Shown here: piece by piece, positions 22,547 to 39,506 of the stretch
Layout: every line of letters begins with the position of its first letter
Numbering within the stretch: position 1 is the stretch's first letter
Source: an uncultured SAR86 cluster bacterium
GTDB lineage: Bacteria > Pseudomonadota > Gammaproteobacteria > Magnimaribacterales > D2472
Length of the DNA: 64,000 bases
Direction: 5' to 3'
Assembly (NCBI GenBank): GCA_902583575.1
Contig: CACHWY010000004.1
Location: 32,395-96,394, forward strand
Position numbers and translations under genes: made by a program
The notes under the pieces: generated by a model
The model's database searches: none
What the model was told of the DNA's origin: nothing
What the model saw: only the letters and a program-made list of their open reading frames with translations

Positions 22547-23464
22547 TTATGTGTATGTTAGCCAGCTTCTATAACTTTTATTGTTACCTGAAACTATATC
22601 TTCAAATTTTTGTTGTAGTTGAGCAGTAAGACTTCCTCTCTCACCTTGATTAATAGGTTTATTGTCTAATGTTGTGATTGGAGTTATCTCAACAGCTGTT
22701 CCTGTAAAAAAGGCCTCATCTGAATTAACTAAATCATCATATGTCAGATTTTGTTCACTAACTTTAAAGCCAAGATCTTTTGCAATTGCAATAACTGATT
22801 GACGAGTTATTCCATTAAGACAATTATCAGTAGTGGGTGTATAAATAATATTATCTTTAACTAAAAAAATATTCTCTCCGCTTCCTTCTGAAATAAATCC
22901 ATTTTGATCCATCATTAAAGCTTCATCAGCACCACTATCAAGAGCTTCATGCAAAGCCATAGTGTTGCTAAAGTAAGTACCAATAATCTTATTACCTGAA
23001 TGTATTGGGTTCTCATATTGAGTATGAGAAGATTTAATTATTGAAATTCCTTTCTCTTTTGCTTTTGGATCCATATATGAAGGCCACTCCCATGCAGCAA
23101 TTGCGACATTTACACTAAGGTCTTTAGCACGCAAGCCCAAGCCTTCATTCCCTAGATAAACAATTGGCCTTATGTAACCCTCAGATAAATTATTAGATTT
23201 CATCGCCTCGCATTGGGCATTATTTAATTCCTCTTTTGTGTATGGGATTTCAATACCAATTGTTGAGGCAGCATCAAAAAGCCTATTGGTATGTTCAATA
23301 AGTCTAAATATTGCTGCCCCATCGGAAGTTTTATATGCTCTTACTCCTTCAAATACACCTGTTCCATAATGCAATGTATGTGAAAGGATATGGACATTGG
23401 ATTCATTCCAATTTTCAAATGAACCATTTTTCCAAATTAATTTTTTTTCAGTATTTACAAACAC
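22547..23464 (-). CDS. ilvE: Branched-chain amino acid aminotransferase
   Basis: Fold-IV PLP transaminase for Val, Leu and Ile. It opens with WKNGSFENWNESNVHILSHTLHYGTGVFEGVRAY. The PLP lysine lies in GNKIIGTYFSNTMALHEA (about 158-175), and EGSGENIFLVKDN follows. 305 residues, standard length. It starts 63 bp from divergent algC. The spacer holds several A/T runs, including a TATAAT at about 23475, usable as a -10, but no clear -35. Confidence 0.93.
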   Translation of the reverse strand: MFVNTEKKLIWKNGSFENWNESNVHILSHTLHYGTGVFEGVRAYKTSDGAAIFRLIEHTNRLFDAASTIGIEIPYTKEELNNAQCEAMKSNNLSEGYIRPIVYLGNEGLGLRAKDLSVNVAIAAWEWPSYMDPKAKEKGISIIKSSHTQYENPIHSGNKIIGTYFSNTMALHEALDSGADEALMMDQNGFISEGSGENIFLVKDNIIYTPTTDNCLNGITRQSVIAIAKDLGFKVSEQNLTYDDLVNSDEAFFTGTAVEITPITTLDNKPINQGERGSLTAQLQQKFEDIVSGNNKSYRSWLTYT

Positions 23465-23527
23465 TTTAACAAGATATAATTAAGATTAGCTATTATTACA
23501 AAATCATTCATATAACTAAAGAAAAAT

Positions 23528-24898
23528 ATGGAAATAACAGAATCAATTTTTAGGGAATACGATATAAGAGGTACTTATCCCGACCAAATAAATGAAGAGG
23601 TTGTTAAAAAGATAGCTGCTGCTATATCACTACAGTGCCAACAAGAGCAGGTAGCTGAAATTTGTATTGGGAGAGATGGAAGATTATCTGGAAAAAGTTT
23701 ATTAAATTCATTATCTGAAGGATTGTCGGAAAATGGAATTAATGTAACTAATCTTGGCTTAATTACAACACCTCTTCTGTATTATGCTGCTAAAAAAAGT
23801 AAATCTAAAAGCGGTGTAATGATAACGGGTAGTCATAACCCAAAAAACTATAATGGAATTAAGCTTGTAATAAATGATAAACCAGTATCAGGTAAAGAGA
23901 TTTTTAACCTAATACAATATAAAAAAGATATTTCAAGCTCGCCTGGCAAAATTATTTCTAAAGATATTAAAGAAGACTACATATTAGAAGTTACTAAAAA
24001 TATTAAAATTAATAAAGATAAAAAAATAAAGTTAGTTATTGATTGTGGCAATGGTGCCGCAGGATGTATAGCCCCAGAACTTTTTAAAAATATTGGGTGT
24101 GATGTTATTGAACTCTACAGTGAAGTAGATGGAAATTTTCCCAATCACCACCCTGACCCAGGAAAAACTGAAAATCTAAAGGATCTAATTCAAGAGATTA
24201 AGAAAAGTAATGCAGATCTTGGGTTAGCTTTTGATGGGGATGGAGATAGAGTTGGTTTAGTAACAAATACAGGAGAAATAATTTTTCCAGATAAGATTCT
24301 TATGATGTTTAGTCAAGACATCTTATCATCTCAAAAAGGTTCGATAATTTTTGATGTAAAGTGCTCTAATACTTTACCTGAGATAATAAAAGATCTCGGC
24401 GGTACCCCAATAATGTCTCCAACTGGACATTTTCATATAAAAAATGGCATAAAAAAACATAATCCACTATTGGCTGGTGAAATGAGCGGGCATATCTTTT
24501 TTAATGATAAATGGTATGGTTTTGATGATGGTCATTATTCAGGGGCTAGAATTATTGAGCTTATATGGAAGAGAAATGAATCGATTAGTGAAATAAATGA
24601 AAAATTACCAAAATCATTTTCAACTCCTGAATTAAACATTGATGTTACTGACGAAGTAAAGTTTAAAATAATAGAAGATTTTTCTTCGCAATGCTCATTA
24701 GAAGGTGAAAAAATTACAATAGATGGCTTAAGAATTAATTTTGATAATGGTTGGGGTTTGTTAAGAGCATCTAATACTACTCCGAAATTAGTTTTACGAT
24801 TTGAAGGTGACTCTATGGATAGCTTAAATAAAATAAAAAATGATTTTTTAAATGAACTTTCTCGCATTTGTCCCGATATTGATATAAATTTAGTTTAA
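23528..24898 (+). CDS. algC: Phosphomannomutase/phosphoglucomutase
   Basis: Alpha-D-phosphohexomutase that makes mannose-1-P or glucose-1-P for surface polysaccharides. The phosphoserine is in MITGSHNPKNYNGIK (about 97-111) and the metal loop in AFDGDGDRVG (about 236-245). The sugar-binding loop is GEMSGH (about 318) and the C-terminal phosphate site is RASNTTPKLVLRFE. 456 residues. It is followed 4 bp later by slmA; algC and slmA are close neighbours in pseudomonad-type gene orders. It could feed the glycan genes at 18083-22537. Confidence 0.92.
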   Translation: MEITESIFREYDIRGTYPDQINEEVVKKIAAAISLQCQQEQVAEICIGRDGRLSGKSLLNSLSEGLSENGINVTNLGLITTPLLYYAAKKSKSKSGVMITGSHNPKNYNGIKLVINDKPVSGKEIFNLIQYKKDISSSPGKIISKDIKEDYILEVTKNIKINKDKKIKLVIDCGNGAAGCIAPELFKNIGCDVIELYSEVDGNFPNHHPDPGKTENLKDLIQEIKKSNADLGLAFDGDGDRVGLVTNTGEIIFPDKILMMFSQDILSSQKGSIIFDVKCSNTLPEIIKDLGGTPIMSPTGHFHIKNGIKKHNPLLAGEMSGHIFFNDKWYGFDDGHYSGARIIELIWKRNESISEINEKLPKSFSTPELNIDVTDEVKFKIIEDFSSQCSLEGEKITIDGLRINFDNGWGLLRASNTTPKLVLRFEGDSMDSLNKIKNDFLNELSRICPDIDINLV

Positions 24899-24902
24899 AG
24901 AA

Positions 24903-25472
24903 ATGAGAAAAGATAGAAAAAATATTATTCTTGAATCCTTGGCGGGTATGTTAGAAGAAAGAAACCTATCTAAAATTACCACTGCGGCATTAGCTAAAAA
25001 ATCTAAAATCACTGAAGCTGCACTTTATAGGCATTTCCCAAGCAAAAGATCGATTTATGCAGAATTATTTTCATTTTGTGATAATGCTATTTTTTCTAAA
25101 TGTAATGAACTTAAGAAAAGTGACTTATCATCAAAAGAAAAAGTAAAAAATGCTTTTATCTTTTTTATGCTCTTTATTGAAAAAAATAAAGGGTTTGCCA
25201 GACTTCTTTCAAGAGAAGCGCTATCATCAGCAGAGCAAAATGTAAGCGATAATGTAAATCAGTTTTATGAGAGATTTGAATTAATTCTTAGGCAGATGTT
25301 AAAAGAAGATGCATCTAATTTAACAACCCAGCCTGGTATATCTGCGCAATTAATTGTCACATCCCTAGAAGGGAATATTGGAAGATATATCAGATCAAAA
25401 TTTAAAGATTCTCCTTCAACATATATTGAAAATATATGGGAATTACTTGCAATAAGTATTTTTAAAAATTAA
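24903..25472 (+). CDS. slmA: Nucleoid occlusion factor SlmA
   Basis: TetR-fold DNA-binding protein that blocks FtsZ ring assembly over the nucleoid. It matches SlmA beyond a generic TetR regulator. The N-terminal ILESLAGMLEERNLSKITTAALA and EAALYRHFPSK line up with E. coli SlmA, as do FYERFELILRQMLKE and the C-terminal RYIRSKFKDSPSTYIENIWELLA. 189 residues. It is 4 bp downstream of algC and overlaps convergent mrcA by 4 bp. Confidence 0.87.
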   Translation: MRKDRKNIILESLAGMLEERNLSKITTAALAKKSKITEAALYRHFPSKRSIYAELFSFCDNAIFSKCNELKKSDLSSKEKVKNAFIFFMLFIEKNKGFARLLSREALSSAEQNVSDNVNQFYERFELILRQMLKEDASNLTTQPGISAQLIVTSLEGNIGRYIRSKFKDSPSTYIENIWELLAISIFKN

Positions 25473-27907
25473 TTAATATTTTCATCCAAGAGGAGTTCAA
25501 AATAAACATTGTCATTAGACTCAGAATCAATTTTTCCAGTTGATTTATTGATTCTTACAAAAGATATATTTTCTGGAATAGACTCTTTTGATATCTCTAA
25601 AGAATCTAATTTAAATTTCATATAATTGAGCCATATGGGCAAGGCAATAGTAGATCCATATTCATCTTCTCCTAAAGATGAGAAATCATCCGTGCCAACC
25701 CATACGGTTGTTACTAAATCTTTATGGAATCCTGAAAACCATGTGCTGACTGAATCATTAGTTGTGCCAGTTTTTCCACCAATATCATCTCTATTTAAAA
25801 AGGCTGATTTTCTTCCCGCAACTCCACTTTTTAAAAAACCCTTAAGAGTATCTTTTATTAAATATGCAATCCTATCATCTATTACCTCATCTTCTTTATC
25901 TAAAGGTTTCAAAAGAAAATATGGTTTTTTGATATTCATCTCTAAAGTATCTAGCCATGGAAATGCAGTAATCTCTTTAAAAATATCTTGTTTAAGATAA
26001 TCATCATGATTAAAAATATAATTTCCGAATCTATCTTGAATGCTATCTATAAAATGCATATCTGTAATAAAGCCATTATTTGCAATAACACTATATGCTC
26101 TTACCATCTCAGCTGGAGAAAAATTACCAGATCCTAGCGCCAAAGAAAGATCGCTAGGAAGCCTAGATTTTTCAAATCCAAAATTTTTAATATAGTCATG
26201 AGATTTTTGTATACCTATCTCTCTTAATAGTTTTATTGAAACAATATTTACTGATTTTGTTAATGCTTCTCTAATTGAGATTGGTCCATAGAATTTTCCA
26301 GTATAATTTTGTGGTCTCCAAGCGCTTTCAAGGTTTGAATCTTCAAAAACTATTGGCGCATCATTTATCAAAGAAGAAAGATTATACTCATTTGCTAGAC
26401 CTGCTGAATATATAAAAGGTTTAAAACTAGAACCTGATTGTGGGTATGAAAGTCTAACTCTATCGAAATTACTTTCATTAAAATTTTTGCCGCCAATATA
26501 GGAAATCACTTCTCCAGAGTTTGGATCCATAGATATGATTGAAGCTTGAATATTTGGTATTTGATCAAGAATATAAAAATTATCGTTATTCTTTAAATAT
26601 ACTAAATCTCCAAATTTTAAGAGATCAAAAAAGTTTTTTGGTATTTTACCTAATTGATTAATAGATACTGTTTGTCTGGCCCATTTATAATCACTAGTCC
26701 ATGAAATTGTTATAAGTTCAAAGTTTTCATTAATTAAATAGCCTTCATTCTCTTCTACCTTTATTACCATTGCTTTGGTATGTGTTTTGTAATATGGAAG
26801 GGAATCAAATATATCTAATAATCTATTAATTAAAGAGTCCTGATAAAGATCTATCTCACTAAAATAATAATCAGATATTAGAAAGTTTATGTCTAAACTA
26901 TCTAATAATAAACTTTGCTCATTATTAAAAACACTGGCAAAATTCAAAGGCTCTCTCCAACCATGCCTTTTGTCATAAAGATATAGTTCTTTCATCATGC
27001 TTTCTTTTGCAATTCTTTGTGAATTAGAATCTATAGTTGTAAATACTGACCAACCTTGTTTATAAGCACTTAAGCCATATCTACTTATTACTTCTTGTCG
27101 CACAAGTTCGGCAATATAACTAGCTTCTACATCATATAGATTAATATTTTTAGCGATCGTAATTTCTTCTGAAATAGCTTCCTGATATTCATCTGTACTA
27201 ATATATTTAAGCAATAACATCCTAGACAAAATCCAATTTCTTCTTTGTATAGTTCTTCTTTTATCCTTAATAGGGTTTATTCTTGATGGTAGTTGAACTA
27301 TTGCAGCAATGGTTGCTGATTCAGATATGCTTAAATCATTCAATCCTTTATTAAAATATGTGTTTGATGCTGCCTCAATCCCATAAGATCTATTTCCTAA
27401 GAAAATTCTATTTACATACAATTCAAATATTTCTTCTTTATCTAATTTTCCTTCTAACTCTAATGCTAAAAATATTTCTTTTAATTTTCTCTCTATTGTT
27501 TGTTCTCTTGATAAAAGATAACCTCTTACTACCTGCATAGTAATCGTGCCACCACCGCCTTCGCAACCAGAAGAACTTAAACATCTCACAAATGATCTTA
27601 TTAATCCGGTATAACTAATACCCTGGTGATTAAAAAAGTTATCATCTTCTGCTGCAAGAAAAGCATTCTTTATGTCAGTTGGAATATCCTCATAGCCAGT
27701 AGATCTTCTTTTTATTTCACCAAATTCACCAATTAAAACACCGTCTTTGGTAAAAACTTTTAATGGCATTTGAAGTTCAGATTCATCTACTAGATTAATC
27801 TCAGGAAGGCCCGGCTTTAAATAAAGATACGAAGCAAAAATAATTATTATTGCTAATAAACACATTAGAATTCCAGAAAAAAAAGAAATTTTTATTATTT
27901 TGTGCAT
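25469..27907 (-). CDS. mrcA: Penicillin-binding protein 1A (bifunctional)
   Basis: Class A PBP that polymerises glycan strands and cross-links peptides. An N-terminal membrane helix (about 7-30) precedes the GT51 domain: EDDNFFNHQGISYTGLIRS and GGGGTITMQVVRG, with EDDNFFNHQG holding the catalytic glutamate. The transpeptidase domain has SxxK in SGSSFKPF (catalytic serine near residue 493), SVN in TKSVNIVS and KTGTTND. 812 residues. It is divergent from aroK (103 bp spacer). In pseudomonad-like genomes pilMNOPQ lies between ponA and aroK; here nothing does. Confidence 0.95.
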   Translation of the reverse strand: MHKIIKISFFSGILMCLLAIIIIFASYLYLKPGLPEINLVDESELQMPLKVFTKDGVLIGEFGEIKRRSTGYEDIPTDIKNAFLAAEDDNFFNHQGISYTGLIRSFVRCLSSSGCEGGGGTITMQVVRGYLLSREQTIERKLKEIFLALELEGKLDKEEIFELYVNRIFLGNRSYGIEAASNTYFNKGLNDLSISESATIAAIVQLPSRINPIKDKRRTIQRRNWILSRMLLLKYISTDEYQEAISEEITIAKNINLYDVEASYIAELVRQEVISRYGLSAYKQGWSVFTTIDSNSQRIAKESMMKELYLYDKRHGWREPLNFASVFNNEQSLLLDSLDINFLISDYYFSEIDLYQDSLINRLLDIFDSLPYYKTHTKAMVIKVEENEGYLINENFELITISWTSDYKWARQTVSINQLGKIPKNFFDLLKFGDLVYLKNNDNFYILDQIPNIQASIISMDPNSGEVISYIGGKNFNESNFDRVRLSYPQSGSSFKPFIYSAGLANEYNLSSLINDAPIVFEDSNLESAWRPQNYTGKFYGPISIREALTKSVNIVSIKLLREIGIQKSHDYIKNFGFEKSRLPSDLSLALGSGNFSPAEMVRAYSVIANNGFITDMHFIDSIQDRFGNYIFNHDDYLKQDIFKEITAFPWLDTLEMNIKKPYFLLKPLDKEDEVIDDRIAYLIKDTLKGFLKSGVAGRKSAFLNRDDIGGKTGTTNDSVSTWFSGFHKDLVTTVWVGTDDFSSLGEDEYGSTIALPIWLNYMKFKLDSLEISKESIPENISFVRINKSTGKIDSESNDNVYFELLLDENIN

Positions 27908-28009
27908 AACATATTTTAAATCTTTAAATTTAGAGAATACATCATTTAGAATTTAAAAAGTGTTTTTATTGAGTAAGATGTTAAAATCTCGACTTAATTT
28001 AAACAAATT

Positions 28010-28513
28010 ATGAACATATTTATTGTTGGTCCAATGGGTTCTGGTAAGTCAACCGTTGGAAAAATCATATCTGATGAGTTATTTCTTAATTTCTTTGATA
28101 CAGATGAAGAAATTGAAAATAGAACTGGTGCTTCGATTGACTGGATATTCGACCTTGAGGGTGAAGAAGGTTTTAGAAAAAGAGAAAGTGAGGTTCTAAA
28201 AGAAATGGTTCAGAAAAATTCCGTTGTTCTTTCAACAGGCGGGGGAATAGTATTATCTGAAAATAATAGAGAATTATTATCATCAAGGGGAACAGTATTT
28301 TATTTGGCAACCCCTATATCAGTTCAACTCGAAAGAACTGCAAAAGACAAAGATAGACCTTTATTAAAAAATGGTGACCCTGGTCAAATACTTCAAGAAT
28401 TGCATGAAAAAAGAAAAAATTTATATGAATCAGTGTCTGATCATATTGTTGAGACAGAAGATAAGTCTAGCCAAGAAGTTGCATCAGAAATAATCAATCT
28501 AGTTAAAGGTTAG
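28010..28513 (+). CDS. aroK: Shikimate kinase
   Basis: Phosphorylates shikimate in aromatic amino acid synthesis. The P-loop is GPMGSGKSTVGKII at the N-terminus. The shikimate-binding DTDEEIENRTGASIDWIF, the GGGIVLSENN Walker-B-like segment and the lid RPLL are all present. 167 residues. It is 2 bp upstream of aroB in the conserved aroK-aroB pair. No strong promoter was identified in the 103-bp spacer towards mrcA. Confidence 0.96.
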   Translation: MNIFIVGPMGSGKSTVGKIISDELFLNFFDTDEEIENRTGASIDWIFDLEGEEGFRKRESEVLKEMVQKNSVVLSTGGGIVLSENNRELLSSRGTVFYLATPISVQLERTAKDKDRPLLKNGDPGQILQELHEKRKNLYESVSDHIVETEDKSSQEVASEIINLVKG

Positions 28514-28515
28514 TT

Positions 28516-29576
28516 ATGGCAGAAATATCAGCAGGCAAAGGTAAGTCAAAATATAAAATACATATAACTGGTAAAAGCCTACCTAAATCTGAGATTAATA
28601 GACAAATCGGTTTAAATAACAAAGTTTTGATAGTTACTGATAGCGGTATTCCTAAAACATATATTAAGGAATTAAGAAAAATTATTAAAAATAAAAATGT
28701 AAATGTAATAACTTTGGGTCAGGGTGAAAAATCAAAATCCTTCTCTTCATATCAAAAAATATTAAACAAACTATTAGATTTAAAATTTAGTCGTTCTGAC
28801 AAATTAATAGCTTTAGGCGGAGGAGTTGTAGGTGATATTACTGGATTTTGTGCAGCTACATATCTCAGAGGTATTGAATATATTCAGATACCTACTTCTT
28901 TATTAGCACAAGTTGATTCATCAGTTGGTGGTAAAACAGCAATTAATGCTAAACAAGGCAAGAATTTAATTGGATCATTTTATAATCCAAAATTTGTCCT
29001 AATATCTACCCATTTTTTAAAAACATTGTCTGATAATGAATATAAATCAGGCCTAGGCGAAGTAATTAAGTATGGTTTTATAGGTAATAAAAAACTTAAA
29101 AAGATTATCGAAACTAATGCAAAAAAAATAATTATAAGAGATGAAAAAATATTAAAACTTATCATAGAAGAATCAATTAAAACAAAATCAAATATTGTCA
29201 CCAAAGATGAAAAAGAAATCGGGATTAGAGCAATATTAAATTTTGGCCATACCTTTGGTCATGCTATTGAGGCATATAATGAATTCAAAAATATTACACA
29301 TGGTGCTGCTATAACCCTAGGAATGGTTATTGCTTCAAAAATTTCTTACTTTGAGGGCCATATCAAAGACTATCAATTAGATAATGTAATTAATACTATA
29401 GAATCATTGGGCCTAAATACAGATCATAAAAAGTATAAATACTCGCATCTTAAAAAATATATTACTTCTGATAAGAAAGTTGCTGATGGTAAAATAAATT
29501 TAATCTTGATTGATAAAAAATTTAATGCTTTTAAAACATCTAAATTTAATTATAAAAATATTGTTAAAGCATTAAG

Positions 29577-29580
<4 letters not shown>
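28516..29580 (+). CDS. aroB: 3-dehydroquinate synthase
   Basis: NAD- and metal-dependent cyclisation of DAHP to 3-dehydroquinate. The NAD-binding GGGVVGDITGFCAATYLRGI (about 99-118) is present. QVDSSVGGKTAINAKQGKNLIG, the metal-ligand ELGEV-equivalent SGLGEVIKYG and FGHTFGHAIE are also visible. 354 residues. It ends 4 bp into convergent gltB. In related genomes gltB would follow in the same direction, so the convergent arrangement is unusual. Confidence 0.95.
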
Positions 29581-36775
<7,195 letters not shown>

Positions 36776-36779
<4 letters not shown>

Positions 36780-37654
36780 TTGTCCCACAATCTTATTAAG
36801 CCTTCTTGGGTGCATGAGGCTATCAAGTCACCGTCTCTTGAAAAAATAGATCCTATTGAAAAACCTCTAGAATTTCTAGTTATAGGACTTTCTATGCTAT
36901 ATAAAAACCATCCATCAAGATTTAATTTACGATGGAACCACATTGCATGATCTAGACTTGCATTCTGTAAGTTCTTTGTTAAAAAACTTACCCCAACAGT
37001 ATTATTTGCAGCGCCTAATAAGCCCATATCAGAAATATATAATAAAAAAGCCTGTTGAATAGTCTGATCTTTTGGTAATTTTTCTTCGGTCCTAATCCAA
37101 GTGTTTTTATAAGGCGGCATTCTTTCGGGTTTAAAATAATTCTGTTTCTCAACTGGTCTCATTTCAATTTCTCTTTGTCTGATGAACATAGGCATATCTT
37201 TTTCATCCATTTTTAATTCTTTTAAGATTTCTTTTCTTATTTCAATCTCGCTTTTAAGAGTTTCAGGCTCTGGAACATCAGGCATTTCAATTTGATGTTC
37301 TAATCCCTTTTCTCTTTTTTGAAAAGAGATAGACGAATTGAATATGGCTTCTCCATCTTGAATTGCTTTTACAGTTCTTGTAGTAAAACTTTTTCCATCT
37401 CTAATCCTATCAACAGTAAAAGTAATTGGTTTTTCTAGATCTCCTGGTCTTAAAAAATATGAATGAAATGAATGTGCAAAATGCTCATTATCAACTGTCT
37501 TGTATGCAGCTATAAGGGTTTGAGCCATAACCTGTCCACCAAATATCCTTTTATAACCAACATTTTTTCCAGTCCAGCTAAAAATATCTCTATCAACTTG
37601 TTCTAAATTAAATAATTGAAGAGACTTACTTAGTTGCGACTTCTTGTTGTTCAT
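36776..37654 (-). CDS. tesB: Acyl-CoA thioesterase II
   Basis: Double-hotdog thioesterase that hydrolyses medium- and long-chain acyl-CoA. Features are the N-terminal FSWTGKNVGYKRIFGGQVMAQTL, HSFHSYFLRPGDLEKPI (about 61-77), and the C-terminal LDHAMWFHRKLNLDGWFLYSIESP with the catalytic aspartate. 292 residues, normal. It starts 2 bp after the downstream end of the SDR gene on the same strand, so the two are probably co-transcribed, possibly in fatty acid turnover. Confidence 0.92.
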
Positions 37655-37656
37655 CT

Positions 37657-38412
37657 TTATGTAGCGCTCAACCCTCCATCAACTACTAATTCTGTTCCGG
37701 TGATAAAAGATGATTCATCTGAAGCTAAGAAAACAGCTGCATTAGCAATATCTATTGGTTCTGCAAGCTTTCTGATAGGGATTTGTTGAATAAGTTTATT
37801 TTCAATATCTCTTTCTGGCGCTGAGTCAATCATACTTTGAACCATTGCTGTTCTAGTAAATACAGGGTGGATTGAATTACACCTAACAAGATTAGTTGAT
37901 TTTGCACAATGTAAAGCTACAGATTTAGAAAGGTGTCTTACAGCAGCTTTGGAAGAATTATATGCAGCAGTATTGTGAGAAGCAACAATTCCTGACATGG
38001 ATGAAATATTTATTATTGAGCCATTTCCGGACTCTCTCATTAAAGGTAATGCGTATTTACATCCTAAAAAAACTGAATCTAAATTTACTCTATGAACTAA
38101 ATCCCATGTTTCAGAATTGGTCATTTCAACATCGCCTCCTCCACCAATACCAGCATTATTTACTAAAATATTTAGAGAGCCTACATCATCAGTTATTTGC
38201 TTTATAACTGACTGCCATTGCCCTTCTTTAGTGACATCTAATAGAAGATGAGGGCAAGATAGCTCTTTTGCTGTTTCAGTTAATTTAGCTTCATTAATAT
38301 CAGCAATAAACACATGGGCAGACTCTGCAAGCATTGATTTTGCCATCTCTTTTCCTAATCCTTGAGCTCCTCCTGTAATAAGAGCTACTTTATCTTTTAA
38401 TCTTTCTGACAT
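37657..38412 (-). CDS. Short-chain dehydrogenase/reductase
   Basis: Classical SDR with NAD(P)-binding TGGAQGLGKEMA (about 14-25), NNAGIGGGGD (about 86) and the catalytic serine in ISSMSG. YNSSK gives the Tyr/Lys pair (about 151-155), and the C-terminus is SSFITGTELVVDGGLSAT. An acidic residue after the second strand (IADINEA) suggests NAD(H) preference. 251 residues. Substrate unknown; 3-hydroxyacyl or steroid-type alcohols are common for this subfamily. Confidence 0.85.
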   Translation of the reverse strand: MSERLKDKVALITGGAQGLGKEMAKSMLAESAHVFIADINEAKLTETAKELSCPHLLLDVTKEGQWQSVIKQITDDVGSLNILVNNAGIGGGGDVEMTNSETWDLVHRVNLDSVFLGCKYALPLMRESGNGSIINISSMSGIVASHNTAAYNSSKAAVRHLSKSVALHCAKSTNLVRCNSIHPVFTRTAMVQSMIDSAPERDIENKLIQQIPIRKLAEPIDIANAAVFLASDESSFITGTELVVDGGLSAT

Positions 38413-38519
38413 AAATTTAATTAATAGTTAAAAGCAACATCTTACATTGTTTATAAAAAAACTAGAACTTTAAAGCGTCAAAAGGTAGGATATGCAGTCC
38501 TAAAACCAAGTTTTTAATT

Positions 38520-39500
38520 ATGGCTATAAATAAAACAATTGAGTTACCGAATAAACCTGACCATAAGGTCAATGTTTCAAGCGTCTTTAATATAGATAGT
38601 AAACTATCTGTTAAAGCATTTAAAAATAAGTCAGATTGGGTTCCTGATATTGATGATTCTTATGTTTTTGATAAAGATACAACTTTATCTATTCTTGCAG
38701 GTTTCGAGCATAACAGAAGAGTAATGGTTCAAGGTTTCCATGGAACAGGAAAATCTACTCACATTGAACAAATTGCTGCAAGATTGAATTGGCCTTGCGT
38801 AAGAATTAATTTAGATAGTCATATAAGCAGAATAGATCTTCTTGGTAAAGATGCTATTAAACTAAATGATGGAAAACAAATCACTGAATTCCAAGAAGGC
38901 TTACTTCCTTGGTCGATACAGAATCCTGTTGCCTTGGTATTTGATGAGTATGATGCTGGCCGTCCAGATGTGATGTTTGTAATACAAAGAATACTTGAAG
39001 TTGAAGGTAAACTAACTTTATTAGATCAAAATAAAATTCTTACTCCCCATCCTTCATTTAGGTTATTTGCAACCACTAATACAGTTGGACTTGGTGATAT
39101 GACAGGACTCTATCATGGCACTCAACAAATTAATCAAGGCCAAATGGATAGATGGCATGTTCTAGCAACTTTGAATTATTTAGATCCTAATCAAGAACTA
39201 AAAGTCGTTGCTTCTAAATTAGGAAATTTGAAAGGCGCTAAAAATAAAGAAGTTATTAAAAACATGATTAAGTTAGCTAACTTAACTAGGGTGGGTTTTG
39301 AAAATGGTGACATCTCTACTTTGATGTCTCCAAGAACTGTAATATCTTGGGGTCAAAATTATAAGATTTTTAAAGATCTGATCACTTCATTTAAATTAAC
39401 TTTTTTAAACAAATGTGATGAGGTTGAAAAGTCAATAATTGGTGAATACTTTCAAAGGTGTTTTAATCTTGAGCTTGAAAAAGATACGTCAGATAAATAA
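38520..39500 (+). CDS. cobS: CobS-like AAA+ ATPase
   Basis: AAA+ subunit related to the aerobic cobaltochelatase ATPase CobS. Walker A is GFHGTGKST (about 72-80), Walker B is LVFDEYDAGRPDVMF (about 139-153), and a sensor region FRLFATTNTVGLGD follows. 326 residues. It is 6 bp upstream of cobT. No cobN or other cobalamin genes are in the window, so the pair is an orphan MoxR-like ATPase/VWA module here. The true metal or protein target is unknown. Confidence 0.87.
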   Translation: MAINKTIELPNKPDHKVNVSSVFNIDSKLSVKAFKNKSDWVPDIDDSYVFDKDTTLSILAGFEHNRRVMVQGFHGTGKSTHIEQIAARLNWPCVRINLDSHISRIDLLGKDAIKLNDGKQITEFQEGLLPWSIQNPVALVFDEYDAGRPDVMFVIQRILEVEGKLTLLDQNKILTPHPSFRLFATTNTVGLGDMTGLYHGTQQINQGQMDRWHVLATLNYLDPNQELKVVASKLGNLKGAKNKEVIKNMIKLANLTRVGFENGDISTLMSPRTVISWGQNYKIFKDLITSFKLTFLNKCDEVEKSIIGEYFQRCFNLELEKDTSDK

Positions 39501-39506
39501 ATATTA

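Noticed and set aside
24903..25472. Generic TetR regulator
   Set aside because: N- and C-terminal blocks and the algC neighbourhood fit SlmA specifically.
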